A program made the translations under genes and the position numbers. 64,000 nucleotides of DNA from Gammaproteobacteria bacterium (GTDB lineage: Bacteria > Pseudomonadota > Gammaproteobacteria > SZUA-229), in the NCBI GenBank assembly GCA_016744065.1, contig JADGFA010000015.1:1-64000 (forward strand). The letters run 5' to 3'. The number at the start of each line of letters is the position of its first letter. Position 1 is the first letter of the stretch. The notes below the pieces were generated by a model. That model saw nothing but the letters and a program-made list of their open reading frames with translations, did not search any database and was not told the DNA's origin. This document shows positions 37,981 to 47,154 of the stretch, one piece after another.

Positions 37981-38046
37981 TAATTATAGGATGGTTCTAT
38001 TATAATTATAGGATGGTTCTATTATAATTATAGGATGCTTCTATTA
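37981..38046. repeat. 22-base tandem repeat, three copies
   Basis: Units at 37981-38002, 38003-38024 and 38025-38046, the first two identical, the third with one G-to-C change. Each holds TAATTATAGGATGG. They lie in the divergent control region between the glycerate kinase gene and the DUF1415 gene. Confidence 0.9.
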
Positions 38047-38169
38047 TTTTATAAACACAGTCAAAATGGTTAGCTCTATATTACAAACGGGCTTCCCTGT
38101 TACATATAGTTTTCTCTATTTTTATAACTGTATATCTGAAATTACAAAACAAACTTTAAAAATCGGCTA

Positions 38170-38730
38170 ATGAATAAAAAAACAAATTCACAGGAACATA
38201 TCATTCAACAAATTCAGTGCTGGTTAAAAACAACCATTATCGATCTGAACTTCTGCCCTTTTGCTAACCATGAGTTCGTACAGAATACCATACGCTATTC
38301 AATATCTGATGGGGACAACCTTGAATCAAATTTACATGCACTGGCCGAAGAGTTTTTATTTCTTGATGAAAACACCGACACTGAAACCAGTTTACTCATT
38401 TTCAATAACTCAGTAGATGATTTCGATGATTTCCTGGAACTTATTGATTATGCAAATCAACTAATAGATGATCTGGGCTATCGCTCCAGATACCAAGTTG
38501 CACACTTTCACCCAGATTACTGCTTTGATGGTGTAGAACCGAGCGATGCATCAAACTATACAAATCGCTCACCCTGCCCGATATTACATATAATACGAGA
38601 AGACAGTCTTCAACAAGCAATTGAGAACTACCCAGACACCACAACGATACCCGAAAATAATATTAAATTAACGCGAAAACTGGGAAGTAAAAAATTGCAA
38701 TCACTTCTTGATTCCTGTAAAAGTATATAA
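38170..38730 (+). CDS. DUF1415-family protein
   Basis: 186 residues. The opening KTTIIDLNFCPFANHEF, FHPDYCFDGVEPSDASNYTNRSPCPILHIIRE and the C-terminal PENN segment are family hallmarks. The function is unknown; conserved Cys/His residues in CPFA and HPDYCF suggest metal or redox use. Its stop codon shares a base with the start of the MOSC gene, so the two are translationally coupled. Confidence 0.88.
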   Translation: MNKKTNSQEHIIQQIQCWLKTTIIDLNFCPFANHEFVQNTIRYSISDGDNLESNLHALAEEFLFLDENTDTETSLLIFNNSVDDFDDFLELIDYANQLIDDLGYRSRYQVAHFHPDYCFDGVEPSDASNYTNRSPCPILHIIREDSLQQAIENYPDTTTIPENNIKLTRKLGSKKLQSLLDSCKSI

Positions 38731-39521
38731 TGATTCGCTTATCTCAACTCGCCATATACCCTGTTAAGTCGACCTCTCAGATCGCATTAACACACGCTCA
38801 GGCTGGGCCATTTGGGCTTGATATGGATCGCCGCTGGATGCTTATTGATGAGCAGGGTTATATGCTAACACAGCGAAAGCACCCGCGACTATGTCTGATA
38901 CAAAGCCATTTTGAGGCCAACTGCCTGATTATTTCTGCTCCTGATATGGAGCCACTAAATATTCCAGTTCAGCCCTCAGGTAACATAATAAAAGCAACGG
39001 TATGGAATGATACCTGTAATGCCTATGATTGTGGTAAACAGGCAACGCAATGGTTCAGCACATTTTTAAAGATACCTGCCCGACTGGTTTTTTTCCCTCA
39101 GAATGAGCAGCGCCAGGTCGATCTGGATTATGCAAAAAAGGGAGATACTACGGCATTTAGTGATGGTTTTCCCTATTTACTGATAAGCCAGGCATCACTC
39201 GATGACTTAAATAATCGCCTGAGCTCAGCCGTAGAAATGAAACGCTTCCGACCTAATCTGGTTGTCGAAGGAACAGAAGCCTTTGCTGAGGATAAATGGA
39301 AAAAAATTCGCATTGGGGATGTTACATTTAATCTGGTAAAGCCCTGTAGCAGATGCTCTATACCCAGCATCAATCCAGACACCGCTGAAAAATCAGCCGA
39401 AGCGGTTAAAACTCTGGCAGGTTATCGAATGCAGAATAATAAAATTTTCTTTGGGCAAAATCTGACTTCTGAAGGAAACGGTAAACTTGAGGTAGGCATG
39501 CCAGTTGAGATACTGCTTTAG
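38730..39521 (+). CDS. MOSC-domain protein (YcbX-like, without ferredoxin domain)
   Basis: 263 residues. MOSC N-terminal beta-barrel (LAIYPVKSTSQIAL, GLDMDRRWMLIDEQG) and MOSC domain (RFRPNLVVEG, VKPCSRCSIPSINPDT with the conserved cysteines). MOSC proteins bind molybdenum cofactor and reduce N-hydroxylated compounds; YcbX adds a C-terminal 2Fe-2S domain which is absent here. Coupled to DUF1415 by a one-base overlap. Confidence 0.9.
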   Translation: MIRLSQLAIYPVKSTSQIALTHAQAGPFGLDMDRRWMLIDEQGYMLTQRKHPRLCLIQSHFEANCLIISAPDMEPLNIPVQPSGNIIKATVWNDTCNAYDCGKQATQWFSTFLKIPARLVFFPQNEQRQVDLDYAKKGDTTAFSDGFPYLLISQASLDDLNNRLSSAVEMKRFRPNLVVEGTEAFAEDKWKKIRIGDVTFNLVKPCSRCSIPSINPDTAEKSAEAVKTLAGYRMQNNKIFFGQNLTSEGNGKLEVGMPVEILL

Positions 39522-39636
39522 AATCAGGAATTTTTCATACGTAAACACTCAATACAACGACACAACAACTCTGTACACCTTTCTACAATGACATTTAGCA
39601 TATTTACAATAATTTTTTATTCCAGCTTAGATAAAG

Positions 39637-39858
39637 CTACACCTCAGGCCCAAGCAAAAAAGACACTTCCTCAAACCCCATATCCTCAAGTTCTTCCATT
39701 AAATCTTCCCAGTCATAATCAGGCAAGTTTTCCTCTATCCGTGCAATAGCCCCTGTAGCCGCTCTATAAACCTCATGTTCCTCATAATCCTGCGGCATTT
39801 TAACTAATCTAATTCCTTTACTATCTTTACTGGGTAAAATCATCAATTTTTCAGCCAT
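39637..39858 (-). CDS. small acidic protein of unknown function
   Basis: 73 residues, strongly acidic in its C-terminal half (DYDWEDLMEELEDMGFEEVSF), no signal peptide or membrane segment. The codon pattern and a spaced ribosome site (minus-strand AAGGTTGCTTAATT) support a real gene. No family recognised. Confidence 0.6.
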   Translation of the reverse strand: MAEKLMILPSKDSKGIRLVKMPQDYEEHEVYRAATGAIARIEENLPDYDWEDLMEELEDMGFEEVSFLLGPEV

Positions 39859-39970
39859 AATTAAGCAACCTTATATCTTTATTTAATAAATAATAGAACT
39901 CTATGAAACCATTTACTAATACTGTGATCTTATAAACACCTCAACAACGTAAAAATAGTACAATAAGCTT

Positions 39971-40495
39971 ATGAAAAATACGAGAATTCAATTTATACAT
40001 AATTTGATATTGTTCGCATTTATAATGTCACTTGAGTTCCCGACAGCCATAGCCAGTAATAGCTTATTAAATGAGTCACTCCCCCTCTATAGTACCCAAT
40101 ATGATGTAAATCAGGATGCATTTAAAGATGGCGCAGCAGCCGTTGAACTGGCAACCCGCACTAACCGCCGTATTCTTATTGAGCTTGGTGGAGACTGGTG
40201 TAAATGGTGCCATCAGATGGATGTTTTTTTTGATAATAACCCAGACATCAAACAGCAACTCCATGAAACTTTTGTCATGCTAAAAATCAATGTCAGTAAT
40301 GAAAACGACAATGCAGATTTTTTAAAAGCCTTCCCCAAACCATTAGGTTACCCCCATATGTATGTCTCAGAATACAATGGTAGTGTTTTATGGTCTCAGG
40401 ATACGGCAGAATTTTTAGAAAATGGTCGTTATACACGCGAATCCTTTATTGCCTTTTTTAAACGCTGGAATATCAACAATAAAAAGCCAGAATAA
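39971..40495 (+). CDS. exported thioredoxin-fold protein
   Basis: 174 residues: signal peptide (about 1-28), then a thioredoxin fold with the redox motif W-C77-KW-C80-H after IELGGD, and a C-terminal segment KPLGYPHMYVSE holding the cis-Pro loop. Resembles DUF255/thioredoxin_7 oxidoreductases of the periplasm. It is three bases upstream of a gluconate-dehydrogenase-3-like gene and part of a three-gene operon; a role in maturing the partner's cysteines is an inference. Confidence 0.82.
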   Translation: MKNTRIQFIHNLILFAFIMSLEFPTAIASNSLLNESLPLYSTQYDVNQDAFKDGAAAVELATRTNRRILIELGGDWCKWCHQMDVFFDNNPDIKQQLHETFVMLKINVSNENDNADFLKAFPKPLGYPHMYVSEYNGSVLWSQDTAEFLENGRYTRESFIAFFKRWNINNKKPE

Positions 40496-40498
40496 AAT

Positions 40499-41098
40499 AT
40501 GAACATACCCTTAATGAATCGCAGACAATTTGTTCAGCTTATTGCAATAACAAGCATGGGCTGGCCATTAATAAGTAAAGCAAAAAATAACACCCTAGGT
40601 AAAAGCGCTGACCTTGTTTACAAAAATCTGTCTGATCCCTGGTTAAGCCTGGCACACGTTCAGGAGCATTTATTTCCAGCAGATGACACGTCCCCCGGCG
40701 CAAAAGATATCAGTGCTCTGCGTTTCTTACGTAACATGCTACAAGCCCCTGATATGGAGGCTAAAGAAAAGGAATTTATTATACAGGGTGTTACCTGGTT
40801 AAATGATCTGTCCACTAAAACACATAATCAGGTTTTTACTAAACTGAATTCATCCGATAAAGAAAGTATATTACGACAAATTGAAAGCAGTCGCGCAGGT
40901 AGTCGATGGTTATCACTGATGATGACTTATCTAATTGAAGCCTTACTTAGCGACCCTGTTTATGGCGGAAACAAAGATCGTAAAGGCTGGCAATGGCTGG
41001 AGCATATTGCCGGCTTCCCAACACCCACAACTGAACAGGTTTATTTTAAACTTGAGCAACAGGCCAATGAAAAAATGCGTTGGAGAACAAAAGCATGA
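40499..41098 (+). CDS. gluconate 2-dehydrogenase subunit 3-like protein
   Basis: 199 residues. The N-terminus MNRRQFVQLIAITS is a twin-arginine-type signal; the body has LAHVQEHLFPADDTSPGAKDI and DPVYGGNKDRKGWQWLEHIAGFP, the pattern of the small subunit of membrane-bound GMC dehydrogenases. It carries no cofactor but is needed to export and activate the large subunit. Overlaps the GMC gene by four bases. Confidence 0.85.
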   Translation: MNIPLMNRRQFVQLIAITSMGWPLISKAKNNTLGKSADLVYKNLSDPWLSLAHVQEHLFPADDTSPGAKDISALRFLRNMLQAPDMEAKEKEFIIQGVTWLNDLSTKTHNQVFTKLNSSDKESILRQIESSRAGSRWLSLMMTYLIEALLSDPVYGGNKDRKGWQWLEHIAGFPTPTTEQVYFKLEQQANEKMRWRTKA

Positions 41099-42774
41099 AT
41101 AAAGATTTCGACGTGTGCGTTATTGGAAGTGGTGCCGGTGCTGGCCCTGTCATTGCAGAATTATCCAAACAGGGAAAATCAGTGGTGGTACTGGAAAAAG
41201 GCCCCTGGTTAACAGAAGAAGATTATACAAAAGATGAAATGGCCTGTTGTCGACGCAGCGTCTACACCCCGAACCTTAAAGATGAACAGCATGTACTTGA
41301 GGAGCAAACCCGTAATGGTAACTGGGTAAGTGAAGCCACTTCTGAATCGGGCTGGGATTTCTGGAACGGTAATGTTGTTGGTGGTTCATCAAATTTTATG
41401 AGCGGTTATTTTTATCGAATAAAACCAAAAGACTTTCGCCTGTTATCTGAGTTTGGCCCAATTAAAGGCGCTAATATAGCGGACTGGCCCATCAGTTATG
41501 ACGACATGGAACCTTATTTCACCAAAGCCGAAACAGAAATAGGTATTTCGGGAAAAATTATTCCACATAAACACCAGGAACCCAGGTCAACTAAAGACTT
41601 TCCTTATCCACCCACACTTGAGCACCCTGTCGTTAATAAAATTGATAAGGCCTGTAATGAACTTAACTTAACATCCCTTCCTACACCAAGGGCGATTTTA
41701 TCCCAGCCTAAAAACAAACGTAATAGCTGTGAATACTCTGGTTATTGTGGCAGTTACGGTTGTCATTCAGGTGCTAAAGGAAGTGCTCGTGCGGCATTAC
41801 TTGATGATGCAATGGCCACTGGCAACTGTGTCATCAAAACACACAGCAAAGCTTTTAAATTAAAAAGCGACAGTAAAGGGCGTGTTGTTGAAGCACTCTA
41901 TTATGATACTAATGGCAAAACTCAGTCTGTTTCAGCTAAAATATTTGTAGTTGCCTGCCATGCAATAGAAACCTCGCGTTTATTATTATCATCAACAGGC
42001 CCTAAACACCCAGATGGTTTAGGCAACAATTATTCACAGTTGGGCAAAAACCTTTTATTTTCTGCTGGTGGCTCAGGAACAGGTGAGTTCCACTACAGCG
42101 AAATGGATAAACTTGCAGCAAGAGCAATGAAAACACGTGGGCCTTTTGTAAATAGAGGGCTACAGGAATGGTACTATTTTAACAACAAAAAATTTGGAGG
42201 CGAAACAAAAGGCGGCATAATTGATTTTTTATTACGCCACCCAAACCCGATATCAAAAGCCATGTCAGTAAAATGGAATGACGATGGAAACTTAAACTGG
42301 GGCCACAATCTCAAGCGTGAGCTAAAAACAGTATTTACCGAATCACAGGATTTACGTTTTGAAGTATTCAATGACTGGTTACCCACCGATAACTGTTTTG
42401 TAAGCCTGGACAATAAAGTAAAAGACAAATGGGGCTCCGCCGTCGCTAAAGTCAGGCTGGGTTATCATGAACACGATTTAAAAATAGGTGAATTTTTATC
42501 TGAAAAAGCAGAAAATGTTTTACGCCAGATGGGTGCAAAAAACATTCGCTCCAGTGTTAGCGGCTCACCACCAGCTAATTTAGTTGCCGGTGGTTGTCGG
42601 TTTGGAAATGATATAAAAACATCTGTGCTGGATGCAAGCTGTAAAGTACATGACGTTGATAACCTTTATGTAACCGATGGCAGCTTTATGCCAACCGGTG
42701 GTAGTGTGCCCTATACATGGACAATTTATGCCAACGCATTTCGTGTAGCAGACATAATAAAAAATAGAGTATAA
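41095..42774 (+). CDS. GMC-family FAD oxidoreductase (dehydrogenase large subunit)
   Basis: 559 residues from ATG 41095, which overlaps the previous stop as ATGA; the in-frame ATG at 41080 is less likely. FAD-binding VIGSGAGAGPVIAELS at the N-terminus, substrate domain, and C-terminal DGSFMPTGGSVPYTWTIYANAFRVAD with the GMC signature. Membrane-bound GMC dehydrogenases oxidise sugars or sugar acids and pass electrons to a cytochrome c subunit, which is not encoded here. The substrate is unknown. Confidence 0.86.
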   Translation: MNKDFDVCVIGSGAGAGPVIAELSKQGKSVVVLEKGPWLTEEDYTKDEMACCRRSVYTPNLKDEQHVLEEQTRNGNWVSEATSESGWDFWNGNVVGGSSNFMSGYFYRIKPKDFRLLSEFGPIKGANIADWPISYDDMEPYFTKAETEIGISGKIIPHKHQEPRSTKDFPYPPTLEHPVVNKIDKACNELNLTSLPTPRAILSQPKNKRNSCEYSGYCGSYGCHSGAKGSARAALLDDAMATGNCVIKTHSKAFKLKSDSKGRVVEALYYDTNGKTQSVSAKIFVVACHAIETSRLLLSSTGPKHPDGLGNNYSQLGKNLLFSAGGSGTGEFHYSEMDKLAARAMKTRGPFVNRGLQEWYYFNNKKFGGETKGGIIDFLLRHPNPISKAMSVKWNDDGNLNWGHNLKRELKTVFTESQDLRFEVFNDWLPTDNCFVSLDNKVKDKWGSAVAKVRLGYHEHDLKIGEFLSEKAENVLRQMGAKNIRSSVSGSPPANLVAGGCRFGNDIKTSVLDASCKVHDVDNLYVTDGSFMPTGGSVPYTWTIYANAFRVADIIKNRV

Positions 42775-43251
42775 ATAACAGATACGTTATATCACTGATT
42801 TTAAAAATATACTGATAAAAATAGATACGAAAAATTGCCCGCCTGAGCGAGTATGAATAACTGTCATTCTGAGCGAGTATGAATAACTGTCATTCTGAGC
42901 GAGTATGAATAACTGTCATTCTGAGCGAATGTAAATAACTGTCATCCTGAGCGAATATAAACAACTGTCATCCTGAGCGAATATAAACAACTGTCATTCT
43001 GAACGAATGTAAATAACTGTCATCCTGAGCGAATGCGAAGGATCTTAAATACCCGAATGATTATATCCTTCACTCTCGCTCAGAATGACAACTGTAGTTA
43101 TAAATCAAACACAATGTACGTGTATTTAAACAGGGAGTGTGGCAAATACTCTTGCCTCTAGATGCTGTTTACCTGATAACAGACTCAAACCTTAACTAAA
43201 TTACCGTCTAAAATAAGACAACAATATAAATGGGGTATCCATCATTGCAGA
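42775..43251. other. spacer filled by a repeat array
   Basis: No gene. The centre (42843-43095) is repeat sequence; the flanks are plain AT-rich DNA. Confidence 0.7.
42843..43095. repeat. 26-base tandem repeat array ending in a hairpin element
   Basis: Seven head-to-tail 26-base units start at 42843, 42869, 42895, 42921, 42947, 42973 and 42999, each beginning CTGA(G/A)CGA and ending AACTGTCAT(T/C). The first three are identical; later ones diverge by a few bases. An eighth unit at 43025 continues into GAAGGATCTT, a loop containing ATACCCG, and an inverted arm at 43063-43095. The last unit is thus the same hairpin element as at 33.1 kb, and the array is an expansion of its left arm. Confidence 0.92.
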
Positions 43252-43506
43252 TCAATCGTTTATACTTATATCAATCCAGTCATCAAGATAATAAATTCGT
43301 TGGCCTTCTGATGATTTAGATGGTCCTATTACTTTTGCTGCGAAAAGATGCTTTTCTACATTCGCTTCTTCTATAGCATCTAACTCAGAGTCACATAAAA
43401 AAACACAATTTTCAGCAAATCGGCCTCGCGAACGCTTAGGGGCATAAACAACTGCAAATCGGTGTTGCACAACAGATGACTCGCCATCTACAGTAATACC
43501 TTTCAT
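43252..43506 (-). CDS. small conserved-looking protein of unknown function
   Basis: 84 residues, no signal peptide. FAVVYAPKRSRGRFAENCVFLCDSELDAIEEAN suggests a small alpha/beta domain; ends YYLDDWIDISIND. No family recognised. Divergent from the radical SAM gene. Confidence 0.55.
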   Translation of the reverse strand: MKGITVDGESSVVQHRFAVVYAPKRSRGRFAENCVFLCDSELDAIEEANVEKHLFAAKVIGPSKSSEGQRIYYLDDWIDISIND

Positions 43507-43634
43507 AATATAATCAATCTATAAGCCAAATTAATAAAAATTAACGTGTAAGCCCATATGGCTAAACACAATAAACAGGATTGGTTTATACTAGCGTTTA
43601 TATTAAGTTCAATCAATCCGGGAAGCCATCTTTA

Positions 43635-45152
43635 GTGTCACAAATCACGCTTACAACCCTTAATGCACGTTATATCCATGCATCAATGGGATTACGATAT
43701 TTATATGCCAATATGGGTGACTTACAGGCTATTACAAAATTGGTAGAATTCAATATCAACGGACGAATTATCGATATTGCTGAATCCCTGTTACTGGATA
43801 AACCTGAAATTATTGGTATGGGTGTTTATATATGGAATGCTTCTGAGTCACTGGAACTGGTAAAGCTGCTTAAGACCATTTCACCAGAAACCATCATTAT
43901 ACTGGGTGGGCCAGAAGTTAGTTATGAGTTTGAGCAGCAGGAACTGGTAAGTTGTGCAGATTACGTAATTACTGGCCAGGCTGACCTGGCTTTCAAAGAA
44001 TTATGCAGTGACCTCAGGAAAAATAAGAAACCTGTAAATAAAATAATCCACCCACTTCCCATTGAACTTTCTGAAATCGAACTTCCCTATGCCTACTACA
44101 ATGACGAAGACGTAGCTAACCGGGTTATCTATGTAGAAGCCTCCAGAGGCTGCCCATTTAAATGTGAATTTTGTCTTTCATCTTTAGATAAAACCGTTTA
44201 TCCATTTAATCTTAATATTTTTCTAATCGAAATGGAAAAATTATACCAACGGGGTGTACGACATTTTAAATTTGTTGATAGAACCTTTAACCTGAAAGCG
44301 GATACCAGTATTCGTATTATGGAGTTTTTTCTAGATAAAATGAAAGCAGAAAAAAACGATCTGTTTTTACATTTTGAATTAATTCCAGATCATCTTCCTG
44401 AAAAGTTAAAAGAAACAATAAGTCGTTTCCCTGAAGGTAGCTTACAGTTTGAAATCGGAATTCAAAGCCTGAACCCAGAAGTCCAGGGCACCATCAGTCG
44501 CAAACAAAACACACAAAAGGTTAAAGACAATTTAAGCTGGATAAGAAACCACTCAAATGCTCACATTCATGCAGATTTAATTATCGGTTTGCCGGGTGAA
44601 AGCATAGACAGCTTTGCCACAGGTTTGAATCAGCTATATAGTTTCAACCCACACGAAATTCAGGTTGGTATTTTAAAGCGACTTAAAGGCACACCAATAA
44701 TACGCCATAGCATAGATTATGACATGCGCTATAACCCTCTGCCCCCCTTTAATATTGTGAGTAACAATTTAATCAGCTTTATGGATATGCAACGCCTGAG
44801 TCGTTATGCACGGTACTGGGATTTAATTATTAATTCAGGACGATTTAACTTTACTAAAAAAATAATTCTTAATGGCGATGCTTTTTATAATTTCCTTAAT
44901 TTAAGTGACTGGATTTTTAAAACAACAAATCAAACCCATAAAATTTCATTAGAACGCTTATACTCACTTCTATATAACGGCATGATAAATGCCCTTGAGA
45001 TTAATGAAAAACAGGTTACTGATGCACTATTAAGTGATTATGAAATTTCAGGTATTAAGGGGCACCCCAAGTTTCTGGCTAATACTAATATTAATTCCGA
45101 GATCAGAAAAATCAAATCCAGTCAGCGACAGATTCGACACAGTGGACTTTGA
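43635..45152 (+). CDS. B12-binding radical SAM protein (DUF4080 group)
   Basis: 505 residues from the GTG at 43635, chosen because GGAAG lies about ten bases upstream and the product begins SQITLTTLNARYIHASMGLRY, the usual family start; an in-frame TTG at 43581 would add 18 atypical residues. N-terminal cobalamin-binding Rossmann domain (about 1-140), then radical SAM motif GC173PFKC177EFC180, and a C-terminal DUF4080 region. Such enzymes do methylations or rearrangements of unknown substrates. Single gene. Confidence 0.88.
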   Translation: MSQITLTTLNARYIHASMGLRYLYANMGDLQAITKLVEFNINGRIIDIAESLLLDKPEIIGMGVYIWNASESLELVKLLKTISPETIIILGGPEVSYEFEQQELVSCADYVITGQADLAFKELCSDLRKNKKPVNKIIHPLPIELSEIELPYAYYNDEDVANRVIYVEASRGCPFKCEFCLSSLDKTVYPFNLNIFLIEMEKLYQRGVRHFKFVDRTFNLKADTSIRIMEFFLDKMKAEKNDLFLHFELIPDHLPEKLKETISRFPEGSLQFEIGIQSLNPEVQGTISRKQNTQKVKDNLSWIRNHSNAHIHADLIIGLPGESIDSFATGLNQLYSFNPHEIQVGILKRLKGTPIIRHSIDYDMRYNPLPPFNIVSNNLISFMDMQRLSRYARYWDLIINSGRFNFTKKIILNGDAFYNFLNLSDWIFKTTNQTHKISLERLYSLLYNGMINALEINEKQVTDALLSDYEISGIKGHPKFLANTNINSEIRKIKSSQRQIRHSGL

Positions 45153-45290
45153 TTATTATGATATCAACTATTTGAGTCATTACTTTATCTTGTTTTAATA
45201 ATAATTAAAGCTCTGTAGTTTAAACGGCATTCTTATTTCCCCTTCTTTTTAAATACTTAAACAGGCCAGATCAAGGGACCTTTTCTGCTA

Positions 45291-46475
45291 TTATTTTTTA
45301 ACTTTACTGCTTTTAACCACATCATCATTTTCAGCCAGAAGTGCTGGCGTATTTTTTTGCATTAACACCGCGCTGCTAGCCATTTTTTTATTATCGCTAT
45401 CCCATCCTGCAGCGGTAAGTACATCGGTTAACTGGAAGTATTGTAATACCAGTGGCTCGGTTCCATTTTGATTGTCGACGGTTTTTTGATAGGTACTTGT
45501 CTCAGAGGTTTGAATAGATATTGAGTGAGAGTAGCTACTAGAGGCGCTTAGTGAAGCTGAGACAGACGCCGATACTGGGCCATAGCCTGCCGATGCAGAA
45601 ATACCCAGTGATGCTGAAAACGACTGGGCGCTGGAACTCTCTTCTTCAGTACCATAGGTGGTTTGTGTTGTGTACTGAATATATTCCCCCGGCGCAACAA
45701 CCAGAGACATGCCCGCCTGTGCCCAATATTGATGTCGTGTAATGACCCTACTAGCCTTGGTATAAGAGAAATCGAGATCTTTCTTTTTTTTGTCGTCGTT
45801 ATTATTAACCGCAAAGTCACCTAGATAAGTCGCGCCTATTAAAATGGGCATGCTGTCTGCTGGAATAGGCGAGGTTTTATCCATTTTTGGTGGAGAGCCA
45901 ATCGAATTGGGTACGCCCAGTTGAGATGGGTCTACATCCACATAGGCCTGACCACTCTTTACTGTGCTCAGGCAACTGCTTCCGACAAAATGATTATCGT
46001 CACCAATGGCAACAACACTGACTAAACCACCCATAATCAAATCTGAAAATATCATGTAAAAATTTCCCATCGGTACATTGAAATACTCCTGAATATAAGC
46101 ATCTCTTGTAAGTGAGCCCTCACTTAAGAAATAGGGCGCGATAGGTTCATAATGTCGAGCGTGTTCTTTCCCTCCCGCATCGGCGGTGTATCTTGTTAGC
46201 CGATACCAGGTTCCTTTGTCATCAACAGCATAGACAACCAGGGGCACGGGTAAGTAATTTCTGACGCGTACAATCACAGATGCATTGTTATCATCATCAC
46301 TGGGAGACACAATTGTTCTCCTGGCGGCATCTAATATACAGCTATTGGTGATCTTAGATGAAACCGGTATAGGGTTTGCGTTGTTACTATAACTGGGTAA
46401 AGAGAAAATTAGACAGACGCCAAAGGCAGCATATGTCGAGCAAACAACCATTAACTTTTTTATCGATTTTTTCAT
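45291..46475 (-). CDS. exported Ser-rich protein resembling a beta-pore-forming toxin
   Basis: 394 residues. Signal peptide 1-30 (LIFSLPSYS). Residues about 40-240 form a mixed domain (VIVRVRNYLPVPLVVYAVDD, YWAQAGMSLVVAPGEYIQYT). Residues 281-320 alternate Ser or Thr with small hydrophobics in two stretches (SFSASLGISASA and VSASVSASLSASSS) joined by the turn GYGP, as in the membrane-inserting prestem hairpin of aerolysin/Mtx-type beta-toxins, and flanked by YTTQTTYG and TSTYQKTV strands. I see no family-specific motif, so the call rests on pattern only. A lipoprotein gene precedes it on the same strand (24-base gap). A stabilising surface protein is an alternative. Confidence 0.5.
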   Translation of the reverse strand: MKKSIKKLMVVCSTYAAFGVCLIFSLPSYSNNANPIPVSSKITNSCILDAARRTIVSPSDDDNNASVIVRVRNYLPVPLVVYAVDDKGTWYRLTRYTADAGGKEHARHYEPIAPYFLSEGSLTRDAYIQEYFNVPMGNFYMIFSDLIMGGLVSVVAIGDDNHFVGSSCLSTVKSGQAYVDVDPSQLGVPNSIGSPPKMDKTSPIPADSMPILIGATYLGDFAVNNNDDKKKKDLDFSYTKASRVITRHQYWAQAGMSLVVAPGEYIQYTTQTTYGTEEESSSAQSFSASLGISASAGYGPVSASVSASLSASSSYSHSISIQTSETSTYQKTVDNQNGTEPLVLQYFQLTDVLTAAGWDSDNKKMASSAVLMQKNTPALLAENDDVVKSSKVKK

Positions 46476-46499
46476 AGGAGCATCCTGCTAGTAGGGGGA

Positions 46500-47051
46500 T
46501 TAATTCGTGGCACTCGGTGTGGTGCTGGACCTGGTAGTGGTGTCGGGGGTTTCAGTGTCGGCGGTAGTGCCAACATTGATGACCGTGGGTGGTGTCCAAC
46601 GACTACAGGCTTGAACAACTTTGGTGTAAAGCGCGGCACTGTCGTGAGGCGTGAACTTTTCCGAAGAAGCCAGGCCGCAGGCATGGAATAAGGAAATTCG
46701 CAAACATTCTATACGCTCAGATGAGGCGGATAATTTTACCGCTGAATCATTAACATTTGAAGCGGCATTAAGTTTGGCTTGAATACCCTGGTATGAACCA
46801 GAGGCAGATGCATTATTACCTGCACTGTGGTTAACAATAGCAGGTGGTGACATCTCGCTGCAGACATTACCGTTAGGAGAAATGATAGCCACACGTCGAG
46901 TGGCATCACTTACATTAACGCCAACCCTGTTACCCTTTAAATCAAACTCTCGAATACTGTAAGGGTTGTTCGTTAGCGAGCATGAAATGCTGAGTAGTGC
47001 ACTTAGCGTAATGAGTGTTAGTTTGATCAATTCTTGCGGTAGTATAAACAT
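46500..47051 (-). CDS. putative lipoprotein of unknown function
   Basis: 183 residues. Lipobox ALLSIS-C near residue 24 after a hydrophobic stretch predicts a lipidated cysteine and an outer-membrane or periplasmic location. The mature chain has about four further cysteines (NVCSE, IECLR, HACGL, QACSR) and a Thr/Pro/Ser-rich disordered tail. No family recognised. Cotranscribed with the toxin-like gene downstream and divergent from the exported metallohydrolase gene. Confidence 0.65.
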   Translation of the reverse strand: MFILPQELIKLTLITLSALLSISCSLTNNPYSIREFDLKGNRVGVNVSDATRRVAIISPNGNVCSEMSPPAIVNHSAGNNASASGSYQGIQAKLNAASNVNDSAVKLSASSERIECLRISLFHACGLASSEKFTPHDSAALYTKVVQACSRWTPPTVINVGTTADTETPDTTTRSSTTPSATN

Positions 47052-47154
47052 TTTTATCCCTTTTTAATGTTGAATGGTGTGCGGCGGCCACCACAGTGAT
47101 AAACTACTATACTACTAGTCGGCCTATAACCGAGAACTTTATAACACGTTAATT

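Noticed and set aside
42843-43024. Protein-coding tandem repeat
   Set aside because: The 26-base unit is not a multiple of three and no long frame spans it.
42843-43095. CRISPR array
   Set aside because: The 26-base units abut head to tail with no unique spacers, and no cas gene is present.
43581-43634. TTG start for the radical SAM gene
   Set aside because: The added 18 residues do not match the family, while GTG 43635 gives the usual N-terminus.
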